DNA from: Aquimarina sp040786285
GTDB taxonomy: Bacteria > Bacteroidota > Bacteroidia > Flavobacteriales > Flavobacteriaceae
NCBI RefSeq assembly: GCF_040786285.1
Contig: NZ_JBFMKQ010000001.1
Location: forward strand, 620,001 to 684,000
Reading direction: 5' to 3'
Length of the DNA stretch: 64,000 nucleotides
Positions 41,814 to 50,447 of the stretch are shown one piece after another. The notes beneath the pieces are model-generated. The model saw only the letters and a program-made list of their open reading frames with translations. It had not been told where the DNA came from and did not search any database. A program made the position numbers and the translations under genes. Numbering within the stretch: the stretch's first letter is position 1; each line of letters opens with the position of its first letter.

Positions 41814-42446
41814 TTAGCTTTCGAAAAAAGTAACCTTTCCATTACTGATATCATACATACCACCCAAGATCAAAATTTCATCATTATCTTCCATCTCTCT
41901 TAATACTTCGCTTTCTTTTCGGATATTATCTATGGTCATATGTACATTTTTAACGGCAACTTCATTCACGAAATCAATATTTTTAGAGTTTCTCGACGAA
42001 GGATCCGTTGGTTCTGTTACTGCTTCGACTGCAGGCTTAATTTTACTGATAAGCGCGGTTAAGTTTCCTAATTTAGCATCATCACAGGCTCCTTTTACAG
42101 CTCCACAAGCGGTATGACCCAAAACCAAAACCAATTTGGTTCCAGCAAGTTTACATGCAAATTCCATACTACCTAAAATATCTTCATTTACAAAGTTACC
42201 TGCAACACGAGCGCTAAAAATATCACCAATACCTTGATCAAAAATTAATTCAGATGATACCCTTGAATCGATACAGCTTAATATGGTTGCAAACGGAAAT
42301 TGGCCGCTTTTTGTATCTGCTACTTGTTCTAACAAGTCTCTATCTGCATGCATCTTTTTTTGAAATCTAGAATTCCCTTCTTTTAATAATGCTACCGCTC
42401 CTTTTGGCGTTATTGATGCTTGAGTTTCTTTTGTAAGTGCTTTCAT
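41814..42446 (-). CDS. Beta-class carbonic anhydrase
   Basis: The 210-residue enzyme has the zinc ligands Cys58, His111 and Cys114 (ILSCIDSR, LGHTACGAVKGA) and the Asp60-Arg62 dyad of the beta class. It interconverts carbon dioxide and bicarbonate. It is 10 bases downstream of a SulP gene, with which it is surely co-transcribed; together they are the well-known SulP-anhydrase pairing for supplying bicarbonate to carboxylases. No signal peptide is present, so it is cytoplasmic. Confidence 0.95.
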   Translation of the reverse strand: MKALTKETQASITPKGAVALLKEGNSRFQKKMHADRDLLEQVADTKSGQFPFATILSCIDSRVSSELIFDQGIGDIFSARVAGNFVNEDILGSMEFACKLAGTKLVLVLGHTACGAVKGACDDAKLGNLTALISKIKPAVEAVTEPTDPSSRNSKNIDFVNEVAVKNVHMTIDNIRKESEVLREMEDNDEILILGGMYDISNGKVTFFES

Positions 42447-42456
42447 AATTATGTGT

Positions 42457-44043
42457 TTAAGCTGATTTTGATCTTAATTTAAAAAATTGAATATAGCTGT
42501 CAGGGTTTTCAATTTCCCCTCTTTCTGAAATAAGTTTAATATCGATATGTCTACCTTTTGCTTTCTCAGAAAAATCTTCTAGAATTTCTAAAATATCATT
42601 ATCTAAATATCTAGTCTTTCTAACATCCAAAGTAAGATACGTATCTTCTGGTAATTGATCAAGTTCTTTTAGAATAGCTCCTTTATTAAAAAAGGTAACC
42701 TCTTCTGCTAAGGTCATTTTAACCTTATGTTTTCCATTACTAACATCTTCAATATGCAAGAAATGAGAATTTTGGTAGCTTTTATACAGAATAACAACAA
42801 TTCCGACCATAAGCCCTAAACCAATACCCCATAATAAATCGATAAAAACAATTCCTAATATGGTTACTATGAAAGGTACAAATTGCTTTCTACCTGCACT
42901 CCACATCGCTTTAAAAGTAGATGGTTTTGCCAATTTATATCCTACTATTAGTAATACAGCTGCTAAAACCGAAAGCGGGATCATATTTAATAAACGAGGT
43001 ATTAAAATCACAGATATCAATAAAAAGAATCCATGAATGATGGCCGACATTTTACTCTTCCCCCCCGATTGTATATTCGCAGAACTTCTTACAATTACCT
43101 GGGTAATAGGCAATCCTCCGATCATCCCAGAAATAATATTACCAGTTCCTTGAGCAAATAGCTCTTTATTAGTTGGCGTCACTCGTTTTTCTGGATCCAA
43201 CTTATCTGTTGCCTCTACACAAAGCAGTGTTTCTAAACTAGCTACTAAAGCAATTGTAAATGCCGTTATCCATACATCTGTATTACCTATAACCGCAAAA
43301 TTAGGAAAGCTAAACTGCCCTAAAAACGACGAAAAATCTCCTGGAATAGGCACACTAACCAAATGATTTTTGGATATACCAAACTCTGAACTATCAACAG
43401 TAAAAGCATAAAAAAGTATACCAATCACTACTGCAACCAAAGGACCCTGAACCAATTGAAATATTTTAGCTTTCTTAACCAGAACTTTATCCCATAGAAT
43501 TAATATTGCCAAACCGATAACAGCTATAATAGTTGATCCTAAACTAATGGATTTAAAAGCACTAATGATTCCGGAAAATGTATTTTCTCCATCAGCTTGG
43601 AAGAAAGAAAAATCACCCTCTGGAGCGGTATCGTATCCAAAAAAGTGTGGGATTTGTTTTAAAATAATAATAATCCCAATACCCGTTAGCATTCCTTTAA
43701 TAACAGAAGAAGGGAAATAGTATCCTATTACCCCTAATTTCAATACTCCAAAAAGAATTTGAATTATTCCTCCTAACACCACAGCCACCAAGAAGTTTTC
43801 GTAACCACCTAATGTTCCTATGGACGCAAGTACTATTGCTGCTAATCCTGCTGCAGGACCACTTACTCCTATCTGCGAGCCACTTAAGACTCCTACAAAA
43901 ATACCCCCTATAATTCCCGCGATTAAACCAGAAAAAAGAGGGGCTCCACTAGCCAAAGCAATACCCAAACATAAAGGTAAGGCTACAAAAAATACCACAA
44001 TACTTGCGGGTAGATCATTTTTTAAATTCTTAAAAATGTTCAT
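42457..44043 (-). CDS. SulP family anion (probably bicarbonate) transporter (second)
   Basis: A 528-residue SulP protein with about 12 TM helices (NDLPASIVVFFVALPLCLGI, GLIAGIIGGIFVGVLSGSQI, GMIGGLPITQVIVRSSANIQ) and a shortened STAS-like C-terminus (about 440-520, TYLTLDVRKTRYLDNDILEI). The direct link to a carbonic anhydrase downstream marks it as a bicarbonate transporter by association. Two inverted repeats lie in the 138 bases upstream. Confidence 0.92.
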   Translation of the reverse strand: MNIFKNLKNDLPASIVVFFVALPLCLGIALASGAPLFSGLIAGIIGGIFVGVLSGSQIGVSGPAAGLAAIVLASIGTLGGYENFLVAVVLGGIIQILFGVLKLGVIGYYFPSSVIKGMLTGIGIIIILKQIPHFFGYDTAPEGDFSFFQADGENTFSGIISAFKSISLGSTIIAVIGLAILILWDKVLVKKAKIFQLVQGPLVAVVIGILFYAFTVDSSEFGISKNHLVSVPIPGDFSSFLGQFSFPNFAVIGNTDVWITAFTIALVASLETLLCVEATDKLDPEKRVTPTNKELFAQGTGNIISGMIGGLPITQVIVRSSANIQSGGKSKMSAIIHGFFLLISVILIPRLLNMIPLSVLAAVLLIVGYKLAKPSTFKAMWSAGRKQFVPFIVTILGIVFIDLLWGIGLGLMVGIVVILYKSYQNSHFLHIEDVSNGKHKVKMTLAEEVTFFNKGAILKELDQLPEDTYLTLDVRKTRYLDNDILEILEDFSEKAKGRHIDIKLISERGEIENPDSYIQFFKLRSKSA

Positions 44044-44063
44044 AGTAATATAAATTAATTGAT

Positions 44064-44148
44064 GTTTCTAATTAATCATTAGAAACAAATAGATAAAATT
44101 GATTTGAAACAATTCACAAAAGGAAATACCCATTCAATTCAATGAATG
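44064..44148. promoter_or_regulatory. Two inverted repeats upstream of the SulP-anhydrase unit
   Basis: GTTTCTAA (44064-44071) and TTAGAAAC (44079-44086) are perfect 8-base arms 21 bases upstream of the SulP ATG. CATTCA (44131-44136) and TGAATG (44143-44148) form a second repeat further upstream. They may be operators or a 5' leader hairpin; the regulator is unknown. Confidence 0.4.
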
Positions 44149-44181
44149 ATTTGTTTTGCGAATTAAAATAATTAAAATGTA

Positions 44182-44505
44182 TTATGAAAATTCTGGAGGT
44201 GGTGTCTTTTCCTCTAGGTATACCGAAGAGTTTTTGAGATAAAAATCAGGGTGAAGTGTCCCCACTAGATCCAATAGATCCGAGGTTTTCTCATCATGAT
44301 ATTGCGAGATTTTATCTTTTTCTTTAAAATCTTCTTTCTCTGAGCTCTCTTTTTCCTTTTTTTCTGAATTTTCTGTTTCTTCAAAAACAACAGAAGTTTT
44401 TTCTTCACTACTATAGAAGTTAACTAGCCCAATACCATAATGGGTAATATTTAGGAAGAACCCAAATACGATTAAAAATTTTGCTATTTGAAGCTTTGTT
44501 AACAC
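44182..44505 (-). CDS. Small membrane-anchored charged protein
   Basis: A 107-residue frame with a GTG start (44505). One TM helix (about 9-30, KFLIVFGFFLNITHYGIGLV) is followed by a Glu/Lys-rich stretch (ENSEKKEKESSEKEDFKEKD) and an aromatic-Pro end (HPDFYLKNSSVYLEEKTPPP). It is 138 bases upstream of the SulP gene on the same strand, but the inverted repeats between them suggest a separate promoter. The function is unknown. Confidence 0.5.
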   Translation of the reverse strand: MLTKLQIAKFLIVFGFFLNITHYGIGLVNFYSSEEKTSVVFEETENSEKKEKESSEKEDFKEKDKISQYHDEKTSDLLDLVGTLHPDFYLKNSSVYLEEKTPPPEFS

Positions 44506-44580
44506 GAATAAAGAATTTGAACCGCTAAAATAACAGTATTACTTTCAAAATCTGTTAAATCAATCGTAAATTTATTTAAA

Positions 44581-44598
44581 CAACATCATGTGATGTTG
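44581..44598. promoter_or_regulatory. 18-base palindrome, possible operator
   Basis: CAACATCA and TGATGTTG are exact complements around TG. The site lies between divergent genes, 76 bases upstream of the small charged protein and about 100 bases upstream of the hydrolase at 44700. Such a site suits a dimeric repressor; none is encoded nearby. Confidence 0.4.
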
Positions 44599-44699
44599 CT
44601 ACTCGTTGTAACGAAAATCAAAAGATTACTATCCTATCTAAAAAAACTAGAGTAGTATACTTCTTAAAAAACCACTACATTTAGATAGTAAGAAGAACA

Positions 44700-45632
44700 A
44701 TGAAAAAAATCAAGAAAATAGTAAAATATACGCTATTAGGAATAGGTATATTGCTTATCGTCATCACCTTTCTGGGATATACCAATCTTGGAAACTTATC
44801 GGATAACCAAAATCCCTTAACTACTTTTGTCACTATTGGAAACGAAAACATTAGAATTTCGCAAAAAGGAAGCGGAAAAGACATTCTATTCGTTCATGGT
44901 AGTCCAGGTCTGATCGAAGATTGGAACGATATTGTTGATGCTCTTGCAAAAGACTATAGGGTAACCTCTTTTGATAGACCAGGACATGGGTTTAGTTCAT
45001 CAAATGACTATACCTATCATATAAAAGATAATGCGATTTTGGCAGAGCAGTTGATTAGTCAATTAGAATTGAAGAACCCTTTAATAGTAGGACATTCTTA
45101 TGGTGGCTCTACAGCGGCTTATATGGCTACGCATTCTAGCCTGAAAGGTCTTCAATATATAATTATTGATTCTCCATTGTACAAAGCCCAGCCAAGAAAA
45201 ATTTACAAATTAATTGCAACACCTGTAATAGGTAGAGGAATCGCTTTATTGTCTTCATATACCATTGCTAATGCACAAATAAGAGATGGTTTAATCCCTA
45301 TATTTAAATCTACTGAAAAGGAAAAGGTTGATAAACTTATAGAAGAAAGACAACATATCTGGTCTCAACCCAAGGTTATCTATACAAAATCTAAAGAGTC
45401 TATTCATTATCAAGATGACCTAAATTTAATGTCACACAAGTATAAAAATATAACCTCTGATATTACCATTATTACAGGCAAAGATTCTATAAGTACGTTG
45501 AGAAATGATTGCGAAAAATTCTATTCTGAAGTAAAGAATTCTGAACTCATACTGCTAGACAAAACAGGCCATTATGTTCAATTTGATAAATCGCAAGATG
45601 TAATTGAAATCATACGTCGTAAAATGAAATGA
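44700..45632 (+). CDS. Alpha/beta hydrolase, membrane-anchored
   Basis: The 310-residue protein has an N-terminal TM anchor (9-27), then an alpha/beta hydrolase fold: oxyanion region LFVHGSPGLIEDW (63-75), nucleophile Ser133 in GHSYGGS, and catalytic His in DKTGHYVQFD near the C-terminus, with the acid in the ITGKDSIS region. The catalytic domain probably faces the periplasm. The substrate cannot be told from sequence. It is followed by a DUF418 gene 109 bases later. Confidence 0.88.
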   Translation: MKKIKKIVKYTLLGIGILLIVITFLGYTNLGNLSDNQNPLTTFVTIGNENIRISQKGSGKDILFVHGSPGLIEDWNDIVDALAKDYRVTSFDRPGHGFSSSNDYTYHIKDNAILAEQLISQLELKNPLIVGHSYGGSTAAYMATHSSLKGLQYIIIDSPLYKAQPRKIYKLIATPVIGRGIALLSSYTIANAQIRDGLIPIFKSTEKEKVDKLIEERQHIWSQPKVIYTKSKESIHYQDDLNLMSHKYKNITSDITIITGKDSISTLRNDCEKFYSEVKNSELILLDKTGHYVQFDKSQDVIEIIRRKMK

Positions 45633-45741
45633 AATTAATGCATTATTCAAGAACCCATTTATAACCTATCTAAAAATCAAACCTATGGCTCTTTGATCAT
45701 ATGAGTTCGTTTTTGTGGTGTCGTTATAAATTCCTATTTTA

Positions 45742-46953
45742 ATGGTGTTGGAAAAAACTTCTTCAAATAGGATAGTCATTATCGATGCTCTCAGGGGTTT
45801 TGCACTTGCTGGAGTGGCCTTGGTACACATGACCGAGCAATATATCGCCTCTGCTCCTACCGATAACTTAATGGAAATAACTAATGGCCCGATTGATCAG
45901 GTCCTTAGTGGAGCCATTGGTTTTTTAATTATTGGTAAATTCTTTGCTCTTTTCTCTATTCTTTTCGGCCTTAGTTTTTTTATTCAGATGGATACTGCTG
46001 CAAAGCGTGGGCAAAACTTTGCTGGGCGATTTTTATGGCGAGTTTTTTTGCTTTTTGTTATTGGGTATGGCCATCATCTTTTTTACAAAGGAGATATTTT
46101 AACCATCTACGCACTTATAGCTCCCTTTCTTATTCCTTTTTATAAAATGAATAATAAATGGATCTTATTGATTGCAGGGTTATTTTTAGTAAGTATCCCA
46201 AGATTTATTTCTTATTACATTTTAGGCACAGATAGCGCTTTTGGTTTTTCGTCGTTTATGGATTTCAATAATGAATTAAATACATCCTATATACAAACAC
46301 TGAAAGAAGGGAGTATTACTGATGTATTTACAAAAAATGCCAGCCAGGGAATGCTTCAAAAAATGGACTTCCAGATTGGATTTATTGGTCGATTTTATCT
46401 CACCTTTGGTTATTTTTTGATTGGTCTATGGCTAGGTAAAATAGGACTATTTCAAAATGTAGAAGAACGAATCCCAATAGTAAAAAAGTGGTTAAAAAGA
46501 GCCTTTATTTTCTTTCTAATTGCTTTGCTAATTACTGGTGGTTTCTTTGGTTTGAGTCCGCAACCTGTAGATTTCAAAAGTTGGCTACATGTATTAGGTA
46601 TTAATGCTTATGACTGGTCAAATATGGTGCTTACAGCAATTATTCTATGTGCTTTTATATTAATTTATATGAAAAATTGGGGTGAAAAACGATTATCCTT
46701 TTTTGCCCCATACGGAAGAATGGCGCTTACAAATTATGTATTACAATCTATTGTAGGTACTTTTATTTTATTTGGTTGGGGTCTTGGATACTTAGGAAAA
46801 GTTAGAACCTTATATCTTTTTGCAATGGCGATCTTACTAATTAGTATACAAGCAATGCTTAGTAAGGTTTGGTTAACCTATTTTAGATATGGCCCATTAG
46901 AATGGTTATGGCGAAGTGCAACACTGGGCAAAATACAACCTTTTAAAAAATGA
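45742..46953 (+). CDS. DUF418 family membrane protein (YeiB-like)
   Basis: A 403-residue protein with about ten TM helices. The N-terminus (IVIIDALRGFALAGVALVHM) and the C-terminal hallmark APYGRMALTNYVLQSIVGTF define the DUF418 family, related to acyltransferase-3-type membrane proteins. The biochemical function is not established. It ends 2 bases from the stop of batE, transcribed towards it. Confidence 0.9.
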   Translation: MVLEKTSSNRIVIIDALRGFALAGVALVHMTEQYIASAPTDNLMEITNGPIDQVLSGAIGFLIIGKFFALFSILFGLSFFIQMDTAAKRGQNFAGRFLWRVFLLFVIGYGHHLFYKGDILTIYALIAPFLIPFYKMNNKWILLIAGLFLVSIPRFISYYILGTDSAFGFSSFMDFNNELNTSYIQTLKEGSITDVFTKNASQGMLQKMDFQIGFIGRFYLTFGYFLIGLWLGKIGLFQNVEERIPIVKKWLKRAFIFFLIALLITGGFFGLSPQPVDFKSWLHVLGINAYDWSNMVLTAIILCAFILIYMKNWGEKRLSFFAPYGRMALTNYVLQSIVGTFILFGWGLGYLGKVRTLYLFAMAILLISIQAMLSKVWLTYFRYGPLEWLWRSATLGKIQPFKK

Positions 46954-46955
46954 TC

Positions 46956-47705
46956 CTACAGCTCTTTTAAGTCTTCAGCAGGAATCCATCCAATTTTTCC
47001 GTCAGAGAGTTTTATTTTTTTCCAATTGTTTACTGTCTCGGTAACTTGCACTTTTGTACCCTCATGAAGCTCAAACACTTCTTCACTACGCAGATTGGGT
47101 TCACTTTTTATATTGGTTTCTTGAGCAAAAACAATCGCAAACTGATTGTTTTTAAGAAAATTGTACTGGTTGTACGCAAAAGCAACTCCAAGAATTCCAA
47201 TAAAAAGTAACAACCAAGAGCTTACAAAAAACAATCTCTTTCTTGAAGAAGTATGAGCCGTATAATATAGGATAAACAAAATAACAAATACGACCATACA
47301 GACTACCGAAATCCATGCCCAATTATCGTAGCTAAACATCGTCGTGAATCTTTTTATTGTTCTAGAAACAAAGCCCTCGGGAATTACATCTATTGAGTCT
47401 ATAGTAGCTTTTTGGGCAAAGGCAAGGTTATTCTGAATATCTTCATCATTTGGAGCTAATTCTAGTGCTTTTTCATAGTAATAAATACTAGGCCCGATGT
47501 TACTTAATTTGTAATGGGCATTACCCAAATTGTAATATAATGAAGCAGACTCCTGACCCGTATCCAAAATTGATCTATAGGCATCTATAGCTTCTTGATA
47601 TTTCTCTTGATTATACAATGAACCTGCCCTCTGAAAAGTTTCTTCGTCCTGAGAAAAACCAAAGGCTACTATTAAAAACAGTGTTATTTCAATTATTCTT
47701 CTCAT
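46956..47705 (-). CDS. batE: BatE: TPR and SH3-like domain protein
   Basis: A 249-residue protein with a signal peptide (1-18), TPRs (about 25-105, GNAHYKLSNIGPSIYYYEKA), two TM helices (about 125-180), and a bacterial SH3 domain at the C-terminus (QETNIKSEPNLRSEEVFELH, GKIGWIPAEDLKEL). This is the standard BatE of the Bacteroides aerotolerance operon. It is the last gene of the operon, 5 bases after batD. Confidence 0.9.
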   Translation of the reverse strand: MRRIIEITLFLIVAFGFSQDEETFQRAGSLYNQEKYQEAIDAYRSILDTGQESASLYYNLGNAHYKLSNIGPSIYYYEKALELAPNDEDIQNNLAFAQKATIDSIDVIPEGFVSRTIKRFTTMFSYDNWAWISVVCMVVFVILFILYYTAHTSSRKRLFFVSSWLLLFIGILGVAFAYNQYNFLKNNQFAIVFAQETNIKSEPNLRSEEVFELHEGTKVQVTETVNNWKKIKLSDGKIGWIPAEDLKEL

Positions 47706-47710
47706 GTATT

Positions 47711-49477
47711 CTATAATTGTTTGTCTATAGTAGCAATCACTCTAGAGGCTTTATCATAATCTTGTTGCATTGCCGAAGTTGAAGACGGCGTATATCTTGC
47801 AAATTCACAACTTTCTAATAATGCAATGAATTCTATGGCTATGGTATCCTCTACCTCACGCTCTTTTAAAAGCCTTTGTATCCTATCTTTGCTCATCTCG
47901 CTGGTTTGGATATGCAATTTTGCTTTTAAATAATTATGTAAAGCCCGCTCCATGGCGATATAAAACTCTTTTTGACTTCCTAAATTTTTCTTAGCTTCAG
48001 AAAGATATTTACGTGCAAGCTTATCTGCTTTTCGAACCCTGTTTCCTTTAACATCACTTAATCTTTCTTCTCTCTTTTTTCCGAAGAAAAGAAATAATGG
48101 TATAGCCAATAATGGGGCAGTGAGTGATAACCAATACGCTATAGATTTAAAGAAATGTTTTCTTGTAACTGGTTTAAGGTTAGCTTTTGATTTCAAGAAT
48201 CTAAATTGGTTTCCTACCTGAGTAACTACTTTTTTACCCGTACCATTAGATTCAGACGTTGCGATAGTATTACCTCCATCTGGACCTGTTTTTACATTAA
48301 TGATTATTTCATCTGATGTAATCCTCTTATATGTTTCTGTTTTTAGATCAAAATAAGAGAATGAAACAGCCGGTATAGGATATTTTCCTTTATACTGGGG
48401 CACTAATGTATAGGTATCAGAGATATTACCTCCCATACCTGTTAAATTGGTTCTTACTCTTTCATTATGTTGTGGTTCATATTGCTCTAACCCATTAGGT
48501 ACAGTAAGTTGAGGTAAATCAAATAATTTTAGGTTACCGTTTCCGGAAACTAATACTTTGGCATCTAAAGATTCTGTTGCATCTAATTCTGTTTTATTGG
48601 TAGTAACTTTAAAATCAAATGATCCTACGGCTCCACTAAAATCATCAGGTTTTCCTTGTGCAGGAAGAGGCTTTACATTGATTGCTCTGTTACCCGCGGC
48701 TACTGTTTTATTAACCGTTGAATATAATCTTCCTCCAAAAATATCTCTTCTTTTGGTAGGCACATCCACTGAAACCGTTAGGGTAAGCGGTTCTATATTT
48801 AGTTTTCCTGTTTTTTGTGGATATAACACTGTTTTGCGCAGTACTACATAACGATAAGGTTCTCCATTATACTCGCCATTTTCTATTTTGAGCTGTTTCA
48901 TGTCGATAGCCTGACTCCAGAAATCGCTGTATTTTGGGCTATCCAACTCTCTCCAATTGCTTACACTAATCCTTGGGCTAACATAAAGCTTATACACCAC
49001 AGTTATGGCTTCATTTAGGTAAGGGTTAGCTTTAGAAACCTCAGCAATCAGGTGTAAATTCTCGCTGGCAACAAAATCGGTATCGTTCCCGTCTTTAGGT
49101 TTATCAACAGCGCCAGTTACCTCAACATTTACAGGAAGTGTTTTATAGATTTTACCATCAATTTCTATGGCAGCTTGTTTTATAGTGAATTTTCCTCTAC
49201 CTCTTGGCTCAAGAAAGTAACTAAATGTTTTAGAATACGATCTTTTACCATTTATCCATGAGTTACTAATGGATTGGTTGGGTCCACCCACAACTGTAAA
49301 TCCCAAAAATGAAGGAGGAGTAAAATTGTCTCCGTCTTTATTCATTTCAAAATCTACACGTAATCTCTCGTTTACTCCTAACTTTTTCTTACTTACTTTG
49401 GCTTCAAACTTTACCTGCGCCAATGTAAACTGAGCTAGCGTTAGAAACAATGTTAGAAAAATTAGTTTTAGTTTCAT
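47711..49477 (-). CDS. batD: BatD: oxygen-tolerance membrane protein
   Basis: The ATG at 49477 gives 588 residues (a TTG just upstream is not needed). A signal peptide is followed by repeated immunoglobulin-like segments facing the periplasm: VSKKKLGVNERLRVDFEMNK, NPYLNEAITVVYKLYVSPRI and TTNKTELDATESLDAKVLVS. One TM helix (about 447-467, SIAYWLSLTAPLLAIPLFLF) leads to a cytoplasmic tail. This architecture is BatD. It is assumed to assemble with BatA/B. It lies 58 bases after batC. Confidence 0.93.
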   Translation of the reverse strand: MKLKLIFLTLFLTLAQFTLAQVKFEAKVSKKKLGVNERLRVDFEMNKDGDNFTPPSFLGFTVVGGPNQSISNSWINGKRSYSKTFSYFLEPRGRGKFTIKQAAIEIDGKIYKTLPVNVEVTGAVDKPKDGNDTDFVASENLHLIAEVSKANPYLNEAITVVYKLYVSPRISVSNWRELDSPKYSDFWSQAIDMKQLKIENGEYNGEPYRYVVLRKTVLYPQKTGKLNIEPLTLTVSVDVPTKRRDIFGGRLYSTVNKTVAAGNRAINVKPLPAQGKPDDFSGAVGSFDFKVTTNKTELDATESLDAKVLVSGNGNLKLFDLPQLTVPNGLEQYEPQHNERVRTNLTGMGGNISDTYTLVPQYKGKYPIPAVSFSYFDLKTETYKRITSDEIIINVKTGPDGGNTIATSESNGTGKKVVTQVGNQFRFLKSKANLKPVTRKHFFKSIAYWLSLTAPLLAIPLFLFFGKKREERLSDVKGNRVRKADKLARKYLSEAKKNLGSQKEFYIAMERALHNYLKAKLHIQTSEMSKDRIQRLLKEREVEDTIAIEFIALLESCEFARYTPSSTSAMQQDYDKASRVIATIDKQL

Positions 49478-49535
49478 CAAATTATATATTTTACATCATT
49501 TCCGCTTTCGCGGAAGTGGACAATACTATCCTAGT

Positions 49536-50441
49536 TTACCAGTCTTTATCTGTTTTTACTTTTGATCCTTGCGCTTTTTTTGCATTGATCTTATCTTGTA
49601 CTTTCTTTTCTTCGTTATTCATGGCTTCTAACAAGCTTTTTACCTGTTGTGGGGATAATTGACCTTGAACTTGTTGTGGTTGTTGGCCTTGTGGTTTGCC
49701 TTCACCATCTTTTTCATCCTGCTCCTTATCTCCTTGATCATCTTTAGGTTTTCCTTGATCATTTTTCTCTTCGTCACCTTCATCTTTTTGATCCTCTCCC
49801 TGATCTCCTTTATCCTCTTGATCTCCATCTTTTGGATCTTGTTCTTTCTCGCCTTCATCACCTTTCTTCTCTTCTTTATCGTCTCCTTCTTGCTGATCTT
49901 TATTATCCTGGTTTTGATCCTTGTCCTGATTTTCATCCTGACCTCCCTGATCATCTTTACTTTGATCATTTTGTTTTTCCTGCTCTTCCAACATTTTTTT
50001 GGCTAATGCCAAATTATATCGTGTCTCGTCATCTTTAGGATTATTGCGCAAAGCATTTTTATACGCTTCTATAGCTTCTTTATACTTTTTCTGCTCCATA
50101 TGCGTATTACCCTGGTTATGAAAAGCTTTATGTTTTTCTGCCTTGGTGGTCGCTATTTTTGTAGCCTCTGTATATCGCTGTGTGGCTTCGTCATATTTTT
50201 CTGAAGTATAATATGCATTGGCAAGATTATATTTTGCTGTGGGATCAACCGGATTTTTGGCAATAGCTTTTCGGTATTCTCCTTCTGCTTTAGGAAAGTT
50301 ACCGTCTTTAGTCAACACCTTATTACCCGTAGCAATAAATTGTTTTGCCTCGGCAATGGTCTGCGCTTTATCTTCCTCTTCTTCTTGCGAAAAAAGGAAT
50401 CCCACTTGTAAACAAAATATAAGTATTAAATAATGTTTCAT
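49536..50441 (-). CDS. batC: BatC: TPR protein with charged low-complexity tail
   Basis: A 301-residue protein: signal peptide (1-18), TPRs (about 30-165, TAKYNLANAYYTSEKYDEAT, HNQGNTHMEQKKYKEAIEAY), then a Gln/Asp/Lys/Glu-rich tract of about 90 residues (170-260) and a short C-terminus. The tract is encoded by near-repetitive DNA and is probably disordered. The TPR part matches BatC. It is in the periplasm or membrane-bound through partners. It starts 6 bases after batB. Confidence 0.88.
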   Translation of the reverse strand: MKHYLILIFCLQVGFLFSQEEEEDKAQTIAEAKQFIATGNKVLTKDGNFPKAEGEYRKAIAKNPVDPTAKYNLANAYYTSEKYDEATQRYTEATKIATTKAEKHKAFHNQGNTHMEQKKYKEAIEAYKNALRNNPKDDETRYNLALAKKMLEEQEKQNDQSKDDQGGQDENQDKDQNQDNKDQQEGDDKEEKKGDEGEKEQDPKDGDQEDKGDQGEDQKDEGDEEKNDQGKPKDDQGDKEQDEKDGEGKPQGQQPQQVQGQLSPQQVKSLLEAMNNEEKKVQDKINAKKAQGSKVKTDKDW

Positions 50442-50447
50442 CTTATT

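Noticed and set aside
49640..50006. Overlapping ORFs of over 100 codons in batC, both strands
   Set aside because: They come from the repetitive Gln/Asp/Lys/Glu-coding DNA; their readings are low-complexity Lys/Met/Ile or Phe/Leu-rich shadows.
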